64,000 nt of DNA from an uncultured Lentisphaerota bacterium (GTDB lineage: Bacteria > Verrucomicrobiota > Kiritimatiellia > CAIQIC01), in assembly GCA_903896925.1 (NCBI GenBank), contig CAITZM010000175.1:62001-126000 (forward strand), read 5' to 3'. Positions 56,754-64,000 of this stretch are shown in pieces (within the stretch, counting starts at the first letter, position 1; each line of letters opens with the position of its first letter). A program made the translations under genes and the position numbers. The notes under the pieces were generated by a model. The model had not been told where the DNA came from and did no database searches. It saw nothing but the letters and a program-made list of their open reading frames with translations.

Positions 56754-57875
56754 ATGCGTTGCTTGAACATCATCGGGTGCGTAGCCCTCTGCACCTCGTT
56801 GTGTACTGCGCAGCAGTTTCCTCAGGATGTGTTGCCGGCGCGCGAGGACTTTGAGGTGGGCCTGCAAATGGCCGAGAAGCAGGAGCAGGAGCGCCTTGCG
56901 GCCGTCGGCGATACCTATCTCCGGAAGCTCCGCGAACTGGCGCAACAACAGCAGGCCAAAGGACGTTTCCGGGGGCTGGTTACGTTGCGCGATGAGATCG
57001 CCCGGTTTGCCAAGGCGCGCACGTTCCCGGACCATCCTGTGGAGGAACCGGTCGAGCTGCGCGAGGCCCAAGCGGTTTTTCAGCTCAAATGGCAACAGAC
57101 CCAGTACAGCAACGAGTTTGCGATCGTCAAGCTGGCGGAGCGCTATGTGCAGGCGCTGGCGGTCCCCCGCGAGGCCTTGGCCAACGGCACCACGATGGAA
57201 CGTGTGTACGCACTGGATGCGGAGTGCGACCGGGTGGTGGGCCTGCCGCGGCTGCGCCAGGCACTGGCGGCCACGAAGATCCGCCCCCCCGCGGCCCTGC
57301 CCAAGTCCCCGACGGGCACCGTGGCGGACGCCGGCTTGAGTGAAGCGCGCCTCCGTCATCCGTTGGATATCTTCCGGCCTTCCAACGAGCCGCTCTCGGC
57401 CACGATCGGTTGCGAGGTGCGGGCCGTGGTCTTTGAAGACCTGTCGCAATTGAAAAGCCGCAAAACGGCGGGCGCGGGCAGTTCGTACCGTTCGCTGGAG
57501 GGGCAGGTCGGGTACGTGCCCCGCATCACACTGACCTGTCACCGTGGTGAGTTGCTGTCGGGCAGCCGGCTGGTGATTGAATATTTCAGCCGTTCGCTGC
57601 CCGACCACATCCTCCATCATGAGGTGGTGGAAAGGATCTTGTTGCCGTGGTTGGAGCGCGGCAAGAGCTATACGGTGGAAGCCAAGGGAGTGCAGCTCAC
57701 CCGGTCGGAACAGGTCAATGTGATCCAAACGGCGGGCGTTTCCGTGAGCCATGCCGGGGCCGAATTCTATGGCGTGATCCTGCACCTCCTGGACCCGGAC
57801 GGACGTGTTTTATGGCACCGTTTTTCGCCCCAGGCGCTCGAGCGCGAACTCGCCGCTGTACCGCCGGACAAATAA
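56754..57875 (+). CDS. Hypothetical secreted protein
   Basis: MRCLNIIGCVALCTSLCTAQQ signal; helical N-terminal half then beta-rich C-terminal half; no family recognised. Confidence 0.65.
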   Translation: MRCLNIIGCVALCTSLCTAQQFPQDVLPAREDFEVGLQMAEKQEQERLAAVGDTYLRKLRELAQQQQAKGRFRGLVTLRDEIARFAKARTFPDHPVEEPVELREAQAVFQLKWQQTQYSNEFAIVKLAERYVQALAVPREALANGTTMERVYALDAECDRVVGLPRLRQALAATKIRPPAALPKSPTGTVADAGLSEARLRHPLDIFRPSNEPLSATIGCEVRAVVFEDLSQLKSRKTAGAGSSYRSLEGQVGYVPRITLTCHRGELLSGSRLVIEYFSRSLPDHILHHEVVERILLPWLERGKSYTVEAKGVQLTRSEQVNVIQTAGVSVSHAGAEFYGVILHLLDPDGRVLWHRFSPQALERELAAVPPDK

Positions 57876-57987
57876 GCCGCGCGTGACCGGGCGGACCGAC
57901 CGCCGAACCGGTGCTTGAGAAGTCTTATTTTCAACGCAACCCGTGTGTCCTTGCCTCACGCGCCGGTGGTCTGCGATACTCACGCCC

Positions 57988-58563
57988 ATGAGCCAACAGC
58001 AGACCGCCAGCCAGCCGCCGCATGAGGTCACCATCTATGCCGATGGGGCCGCCTCCCCGAATCCCGGGCGCGGCGGTTACGGCGTGATTCTCATCCGCGA
58101 TGGGCAACGGCAGGAGCTTTCCGGCGGCGTCCGCAAGACCACCAACAACCGCATGGAAATTCTCGGCGCCATCGTCGGCCTGCGCGCCTTGAACGGGCAG
58201 AAGGCCAAGGTGATGATTTACAGCGACTCCAGGTATGTGGTCGACATGTTCAATGGGGGCTATGCCGAGAAATGGCGCCGGGCCAACTGGACCCGCAACA
58301 AGGGCAAGGATGCGGCGCTGAATCCCGACCTATGGAACGAGCTGCTGAACCTGGCCGCGCTGCACGACGTCAGGTTCACCTGGGTGCGCGGGCATGGGAG
58401 CAACCTGGACAATGCGCGCTGTGACGAGCTGGCGGTGGCCGCGCGGTGCCAGCGCGAACTGCCCATCGATGCCGGTTATGAGCAGGTGGTGCGGCCTGCG
58501 GCGCCCCGGCAACTGGCGCTGTTCGATGGGTTGCCGGGTGTGCTGTCAGCCTCAACACCCTAA
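57988..58563 (+). CDS. rnhA: Ribonuclease HI
   Basis: 'VTIYADGAASPNPGRGGYGVIL', 'TTNNRMEILGAI', 'IYSDSRYVV', 'WVRGHGSNLDNARCDELA': the D-E-D-D catalytic set is present. Confidence 0.92.
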   Translation: MSQQQTASQPPHEVTIYADGAASPNPGRGGYGVILIRDGQRQELSGGVRKTTNNRMEILGAIVGLRALNGQKAKVMIYSDSRYVVDMFNGGYAEKWRRANWTRNKGKDAALNPDLWNELLNLAALHDVRFTWVRGHGSNLDNARCDELAVAARCQRELPIDAGYEQVVRPAAPRQLALFDGLPGVLSASTP

Positions 58564-58635
58564 AAGCGCAGTCTTAGTCTGATCCTTTTAAAGGGTATTA
58601 TTTTCGGTGTCCGGCCCCGGCCCAATGACGGTGTG

Positions 58636-59227
58636 ATGGACCTCAACACGGCGTTGGTCGGGTGCAGCCTGTCCGGGCTCACCACAGGTGTCGGCTCCAG
58701 CATACTGACGATGAACGGTGGCGTGCTGAATGTGAACTCGAATGGGGTACTCGCCTAGCGGCCCGGGGCGGGCAACATCACGGGCATGACGAACCTCGCC
58801 GGCACGCTGTTGGTTGGCGGCAGCACGCCTGCGGCGCGGGCGAAGTGGTGCTCAACGGCGGTTCTCTCGGTGTCGACAACGGCGGCGGCCGGGCGGTGCC
58901 CAACACCTTCAACCTGCGCGAGGCCAGCAGCACCGTGGATTTGACCGGCGGCAACCTGACGACCTCCGGCGTGTTCAGCAACAGCGGTGCACTGGTCGTG
59001 CAGGGCGGCGGCAAGCTGGATCTGACCGGGTTGACCGGCTCGAGCTTCCCCGGCAACGTGCTTGTCTCCAACGCCACGGTGCAGGTTCAGGCTCGCTGAC
59101 CACCGGAGGCGGCAACGACATCCTGTTGACCGTCATCCCGGAGCCGGCCTCGGTGAACCTGCTGGTGATGATGGGCGCGGCCTACTGCCTCCGCCGCCGC
59201 CTGCTCCGGAAGCGGTCCCGCATGTAG
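58636..59227 (+). pseudogene. Decayed remnant of a PATR/PEP-CTERM protein gene
   Basis: Frame A MDLNTALVGCSLSGLTTGVGSSILTMNGGVLNVNSNGVLA* (TAG at 58756). Homology resumes in another frame as GAGEVVLNGGSLGVDNGGG...LTGSSFPGNVLVSNATVQVQAR*, then in a third as SLTTGGGNDILLTVIPEPASVNLLVMMGAAYCLRRRLLRKRSRM. Confidence 0.85.
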
Positions 59228-59334
59228 CCCTGATCCGCCTGCACGGGGTGAACAAAAGCTGACGAAGAGAACGAAGTGCAGAGTGTCTGCGGAAGTCACA
59301 AGCAGGACCGCCGCCACAAAACCAACCTCTTGTG

Positions 59335-59356
59335 CGCGGGGTTTTCCAGCCCCGCG
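59335..59356. repeat. Hairpin CGCGGGG-TTTTCCAG-CCCCGCG
   Basis: Perfect 7-bp arms; sequence similar to one arm of the 42520 inverted repeat (GGGGTTTCCAGCCCCGCG). Confidence 0.6.
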
Positions 59357-59824
59357 AACCAAACCCAATAAAGCCTGAGCATCTGGCTCGCCATCACAGC
59401 AGACCGTGGACGCGGCGTCCCGCCGCATAAAACCAACACACAGAAGCGCACAGGGCTGGCTGACCATGTCGTGCAACGCACGCTGGAGGGGATGGCGCTC
59501 TTCGTTAAGGCCCACCACGCGTGGCTGCTGCTAGACCCCGCCGCCAGCGTCCGCCTGTTGTTCTGCGCTCTGCCGCGTCCTGTTCGGCGGGCTGCAACCC
59601 CGCTTCGTAGACCCCAAGCCGCGTTTGGTAGCCGCACCCTTGCATCCCTGAGGCCTGTCGGGCATTTAGGCGGCGGTGGCAGGCCACCGGGGGAGCGGGT
59701 GAGCCTCGCGGGAGGGGCACGGACGTAATCATTATAGTTGTACGCGAATCTCGTGTGATCGAAGCATGAACGGAAGAATTATCCGGCGACTACTGACGAC
59801 AGAAACCCTGAGCGAGAGCAGCCT

Positions 59825-60103
59825 TTGAGCCTTTATAATTATCGAACCCACAAGCGGAATGAGGGCGGGCAGGCGGCCGGCGCTGCGCCGCTCCCGGCGC
59901 CATGCAAGCAGGTCACCTACGGACGGCCGACGAGGTTCAGCGATCACCTGCTCACCGGCTTGTTATACTTGGTTGTTATCGCGGCTCTTATCGTGGGCGT
60001 TAGCGTCATCGCTATCCTGGGGATCCGGACGCTGGGAAACGATCGCCGTCAGCCTGCCAACATGGCCCTCGATAAAACGCCCACCGCCTTTGCAGACCCC
60101 TGA
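59825..60103 (+). CDS. Possible small single-TM membrane protein
   Basis: 92-aa ORF with a convincing TM stretch (LLTGLLYLVVIAALIVGVSVIAILGI); no family recognised; could be spurious. Confidence 0.3.
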   Translation: MSLYNYRTHKRNEGGQAAGAAPLPAPCKQVTYGRPTRFSDHLLTGLLYLVVIAALIVGVSVIAILGIRTLGNDRRQPANMALDKTPTAFADP

Positions 60104-60142
60104 TACTGTCGGCCCGGGCTTGTGCGTCAGACTCGACCGTGT

Positions 60143-63100
60143 TTATTTCGCAGGTTGATACCAGAGCGATTCCCAGTAACGGCGGTCGAGGTCGTAGACA
60201 TCCACCTTCTGTTTGGCGGGGTCGAAATCGGGCGGGAGGACGCCGTAGCGTTTCATCTCGCGCAGGTAGGCGGGGCGCGGCGTGAAGTTCGGCATGTTGA
60301 ACCGCGTCATGCTGTCGAGCATCGCCTTGCCGGCCTGGACGCCGGCGAGCAGCAGCTGGTAGTCCGGGTCGTTGGTGTTGGCGAAGACAGCCGGGCACTT
60401 TTTCGCGCTCTTCGGATCGGCGGGCGGCGCGTTGGTGGCCCAGCCGCCGCCGGCCTTGGCGAGCGGCGCGAGCAGGAGCAGCGACTTCTCCGGCCGGCTC
60501 AGGTTGAAGACGATATGACGGCTGAACCGGATGCGCGGGTCGCCGAGGTTCGGCATCCAGAACGAGATGTTGCCCTCGTCGGAGAGGCTGTGTGGTAGTT
60601 GCATGCCGGCCTGGCCGTGGCAGCTCAGGCAGCGGCGGTCGAGCGCCTGCGCGGCGTTGCGCACGGCGGCAAACTTCTCGTCGGAGCGGTCGAGGTTGTT
60701 CTGCGTGTAGCCGCCGACCATGCCGCAGCCGAGCGCGGCATAGGTGCCCGGCCACGTCGCGGCGGAATTGATCCAGTAGCGTACCATGTCTTTCTCGCCG
60801 GCACTGAGCTTCACGTCGTGATGGGCCGGTTCCAGCTTCTGCATCAGCGGGCTGGCCGAGTCGCCGAGCGCGCGCGGCGGATAGTTGCTCTTCGGCTGGT
60901 TGCGCCCGTCGGCCACCTGCCGGTGGAGGGTGAGCATCACGTAGCTGTGCGAATACATCGGGCCTTGGTCGCCCGTCAGCAGCATGTGCCCGGAGGGCTT
61001 GTCCGGGTTGTGGCAGCTGATGCAGTGGCGGTTCCAGATCGGCTGGACGTCGCGCGAATAGTCGATGACCTCAGGTATGCCGGGAACGGGCGCGATCCGG
61101 CTGGGTGCGCGGCGCATGGCGAGCGTGGTGTTGCCGCCGGCGGGGATCTTGTCCATCGTCGCCGTGCGCGGCTCGTGGCAGCCGATGCAGCCGCTGCGCT
61201 CGCCGGGCATGACGGTGCAGAAGCTCTGCATCCGCTTGACCGAGCGGCCCTGCTCGTCGAGGGCGACGAAGAAGCAGGCGCGCAGCGCCGGGAGCTCGAA
61301 ATAGGCCGAGCCGTCGGCTTCGACTGGCACGGTGCCGAGGATGCGCTCGAGGGTGAAGCTGCCGCCGTAGGTCAGCGGCTCCATGCCGCCGGTGTAGTTG
61401 ATCGGCTTGGGCAGCGACTCGAGGATGAGCAGCTTCTTGATCTCGCCGGGCTTGATGCCCTCCATGTTGCGGCCCTGATAGACGTTCATGCACGCGAGCA
61501 CGCCGGTGGCCTGCTCCGGCTTGGTGCGCGTGGGAATCTGCATTTCGAGGGGGTGGGGGAGCAGCGGGCGCGGCTCGTGCATCGTCACATCGGCCCACTC
61601 GGCCGGCAGCGCGTAGACCTGCAGGCTCTTGCCGGCGGCGTCGTACAGCCGGATCTCGCGGTCTGTCGCCACGAGAAACGCGTTGGTCGAAAGCGGGAAC
61701 GGGTCGCGGATGTTCGGCGCCGCGCTGATGTTGTGGAGCATCGCCATCTCGTCCGGCCCCTTGCGGACGTTGACCGTGGCGAGGTAGCCCACATGCTCGC
61801 GCCCGCCGTGGCCCGGCGAATTGATCAGCGCGATCCCGTCGGAGTTCGGGATCGGCTTGGCGTCGATGAAGACGCTGCCCGGATGCATGTTGCCGAAGAA
61901 GATCATCTGGCTGGTGCCGTCGGGATACATCGTCCAGAGGTGGTGATAGTGCACCTGCGAGCGGTCCACATATTCCCAGCGTTGGTAGGCGATGCGCCCG
62001 TCGGACAGCATCCACGGCGTGTTGTCCTGTTCGAGGTTGGCAGACAACACCTGGACGTTCCGGCCGTCGGCGTCGCAGCGATGGATGGTGGCCACGTGTG
62101 TCAGCCAGCAGTTGACCCAGCGTTTGCAGCGGCTGGAGACGAACACGATGCCGCCATCGGGCAGCCAACTGGGCTCGATGTCGTCATATTGCCCGTCGGT
62201 CAGCTGCTTCAGGCCGGTACCGTCGGAGTTGATCTTGTAGAGGTGAAACTGCTCCGTGCCACCCTTGCGCCAGGCGAAGACGATGGTGCGGCCGTCATAA
62301 TGCACCGCCGGGTCGCGCACGGTGCCCGCCACGTCGTCCACGAGCAGTTGGGTCGCGCCGGTTTCGAGGTCCAGCTTCACCAGCCGGCCGCCGACGCCAT
62401 AGCACGGGTGGGCGTCTTCCGGTGCGTAATAGCCGAAGTTCGCGTACCAGTGGCCCTCGGCGATCTGCGTGCGCGTCGCGAACACGATTTCGCGGACCCC
62501 GTGCTGGTCCAGTTCGCGTGCCGCGAGCGCATGATCCTCCGGCACCGTCACGGTCTTGGGCTTCAGCGTCAGCCAGGGCATCGTCAGGCTCGCCGCATGG
62601 CCCATGGGCAGGCTGTTGGTGCCGCTGCTCCACAGCACGCGCGGATTGGTCTTGGAGGGCGCCAGCGCGAAGAGCGGCACCTTGCCGCCCGCGTTGCAAA
62701 CCAGCAGGCGATTGCTCTCCAGGATCTGGAACCCGGCGAACCAGCGGATGCCGAGGGCGGGGAAATCCTTGGCGCTGACCTCCCACATCACGCGGTTGGC
62801 CAGGTTGTAGGCGATGATGCCCGTCTGGCCGCTGACGATGATCAGGCCATCCGGCAGCGCGGCCACGGAGAACGGACGGAACGGCGTCTTGAGTTCGCGG
62901 ACCAGCTTGCCCTCCACGTCATATTCGCGGACGGCCTTGGCCGATTCTTCGGCGACGAGGACGTGTCCGTTGGGGGTGAAGCGCGCGTGGCGCATCGCGC
63001 TGTGGCCGGGGGCGCTCTGGATGTGGATGGTTTTCTCCACGGCGCCCTTGCCGTTGACCAGCAGGACTTCCGCCTTGCTCGCATTCCCGATCAGCGTGCG

Positions 63101-63454
63101 CCCGTCGAGCAGCCGCTGGCATGACCACACCTGGCCCGTCGTCTGGAATTGAAACACGATCTGCTTCTGCGGGGTCACTTCCATCACGCCGGAGGGGTTG
63201 TCATTGCGCTTGGAGTCGTACTTGTTGTTGTAGCAGAACAGCACGTTGCCGTTGGTCGTCACCTGCACATCGCGCGCCATCTCGGCGGGGAATTCCCACG
63301 TCACCTTGCCGCGCTCGTCATAGCGCTGGATCTTGCCGGTGGCTTCCGCGGTGTAGAAGACCGGCGGAAACGCCACGGGCGCCGGCGCGGCGCGCACACC
63401 CGCGCCGATCACCAGCGTGCCCGCCAACCACCCGGCCAAGTTTTTCAGGTTCAT
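60143..63454 (-). CDS. Multidomain c-type cytochrome resembling the hydrazine synthase alpha subunit (beta-propeller, PD40/TolB-like segment, heme c C-terminus)
   Basis: Signal MNLKNLAGWLAGTLVIGAGVRA. N-terminal propeller ('IQRYDERGKVTWEFPAEMARDVQVTTNGNVLFCYNN'); PD40 motifs ('INSDGTGLKQLTDGQYDDIEPSWLPDGGIVFVSSRCKRWVNC'). Three CxxCH: CIGCH (61175-61189), CISCH (61010-61024), CLSCH (60617-60631). Confidence 0.8.
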   Translation of the reverse strand: MNLKNLAGWLAGTLVIGAGVRAAPAPVAFPPVFYTAEATGKIQRYDERGKVTWEFPAEMARDVQVTTNGNVLFCYNNKYDSKRNDNPSGVMEVTPQKQIVFQFQTTGQVWSCQRLLDGRTLIGNASKAEVLLVNGKGAVEKTIHIQSAPGHSAMRHARFTPNGHVLVAEESAKAVREYDVEGKLVRELKTPFRPFSVAALPDGLIIVSGQTGIIAYNLANRVMWEVSAKDFPALGIRWFAGFQILESNRLLVCNAGGKVPLFALAPSKTNPRVLWSSGTNSLPMGHAASLTMPWLTLKPKTVTVPEDHALAARELDQHGVREIVFATRTQIAEGHWYANFGYYAPEDAHPCYGVGGRLVKLDLETGATQLLVDDVAGTVRDPAVHYDGRTIVFAWRKGGTEQFHLYKINSDGTGLKQLTDGQYDDIEPSWLPDGGIVFVSSRCKRWVNCWLTHVATIHRCDADGRNVQVLSANLEQDNTPWMLSDGRIAYQRWEYVDRSQVHYHHLWTMYPDGTSQMIFFGNMHPGSVFIDAKPIPNSDGIALINSPGHGGREHVGYLATVNVRKGPDEMAMLHNISAAPNIRDPFPLSTNAFLVATDREIRLYDAAGKSLQVYALPAEWADVTMHEPRPLLPHPLEMQIPTRTKPEQATGVLACMNVYQGRNMEGIKPGEIKKLLILESLPKPINYTGGMEPLTYGGSFTLERILGTVPVEADGSAYFELPALRACFFVALDEQGRSVKRMQSFCTVMPGERSGCIGCHEPRTATMDKIPAGGNTTLAMRRAPSRIAPVPGIPEVIDYSRDVQPIWNRHCISCHNPDKPSGHMLLTGDQGPMYSHSYVMLTLHRQVADGRNQPKSNYPPRALGDSASPLMQKLEPAHHDVKLSAGEKDMVRYWINSAATWPGTYAALGCGMVGGYTQNNLDRSDEKFAAVRNAAQALDRRCLSCHGQAGMQLPHSLSDEGNISFWMPNLGDPRIRFSRHIVFNLSRPEKSLLLLAPLAKAGGGWATNAPPADPKSAKKCPAVFANTNDPDYQLLLAGVQAGKAMLDSMTRFNMPNFTPRPAYLREMKRYGVLPPDFDPAKQKVDVYDLDRRYWESLWYQPAK

Positions 63455-63746
63455 AAACGGCTCCTCTGACCCACGCAGAACAAACGAGTCGCGCGCTTAA
63501 AAATTGCAGGCCGACGCAGGCTTTTTCACTGCAGCGCGGCGACCGCGGCTTGGAGAGCCACGCGACCTTGTGTCAGCCCTGCTGGCGACCGCTCCAAAGG
63601 CGAAAATCAACGCGCCGTGAGCAGCAACAGAAGCGTACCGATCATGCGGCACAAGTACCGCAGCAAAAGCATGGCTATATACCAACTTGCTTGATCCCTA
63701 GACGCAGCGGCAGCAGTGGCTTTGGCGGCCTGGAGGGCCGCAGGAG

Positions 63747-63886
63747 GGTAGCCGGTGGCGCAAGCCACCGGAAAATGATTTCAGCAAATTTATCCGCCCC
63801 GACAGGGGCGGCGGAATTCCGGCGCCCCTCCGGGGCGCATGGGTGGGGTGTTTGCGCGTGTCCGGTGGCTCGCGCCGCCGGCTACC
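63747..63886. repeat. 140-bp palindromic intergenic element with 26-bp terminal inverted repeats (MITE/REP-like)
   Basis: GGTAGCCGGTGGCGCAAGCCACCGGA (63747-63772) versus TCCGGTGGCTCGCGCCGCCGGCTACC (63861-63886), 24/26 complementary. Internal perfect hairpins CCGCCCC-GACA-GGGGCGG (63794-63811) and GCGCCCC-TCC-GGGGCGC (63822-63838). Confidence 0.85.
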
Positions 63887-63923
63887 TTGCGTCGGCCCTG
63901 CCGGGTCTCTGGTCGCCCCTGGC

Positions 63924-64000
63924 TCAGGCTTGCGCCGCACCTGCATGGAGTTCCAACCCCAATGCTCCGACCACTTTCAAGATCGTGTCAAAGCCGGGGC
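63924..64000 (-). CDS. C-terminus of a probable HigA/XRE-like addiction-module antitoxin (truncated by window end)
   Basis: Minus-strand frame reads ...PGFDTILKVVGALGLELHAGAAQA*, resembling the 'xxFxTxLKVLxALGLxL' tail of type II antitoxins. Not in the supplied ORF track because it is truncated. Confidence 0.55.
   Translation of the reverse strand, partial: PGFDTILKVVGALGLELHAGAAQA

Noticed and set aside
60599-63124. 841-aa plus-strand ORF opposite the multiheme protein
   Set aside because: No domain-like motifs and biased composition; the minus frame has signal peptide, propeller and CxxCH motifs.
63698-63946. 82-aa minus-strand ORF (RRREPPDTRKHPTHAPRRG...)
   Set aside because: It spans the 140-bp palindromic element and simply translates hairpin sequence.

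Overview
This is a 64 kb, GC-rich bacterial window. Gene content suggests a PVC-type organism (Verrucomicrobiota/Kiritimatiellota-like); that placement is inference. Four themes stand out. (1) A 5'-truncated giant gene (at least 6585 aa) encodes autotransporter-type beta-strand repeats, a PA14-like insert and four GTGATA-type inserts, and ends in a PEP-CTERM signal rather than a beta-barrel. Two further large secreted proteins follow and share an almost identical C-terminal cassette of about 380 aa. (2) Several secreted or envelope genes occur: a sialidase and beta-propeller cluster with ATGA-coupled genes, a GT-C glycosyltransferase fused to a discoidin-like domain, ArnD, and a lipoprotein Asp/Glu racemase. 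(3) A compact hdrC-hdrB-hdrA-mvhD-mvhG-mvhA operon is predicted to encode an electron-bifurcating [NiFe]-hydrogenase/heterodisulfide-reductase-like complex. (4) A 1103-aa multidomain c-type cytochrome resembles the hydrazine synthase alpha subunit and carries three CxxCH motifs. Intergenic DNA contains several palindromic repeat families, including a 140-bp element with 26-bp terminal inverted repeats. There is also a decayed PEP-CTERM pseudogene, and a truncated HigA-like antitoxin C-terminus runs off the right edge. No tRNA, rRNA, CRISPR array or transposase was seen. All family calls come from reading motifs; no database search was run.
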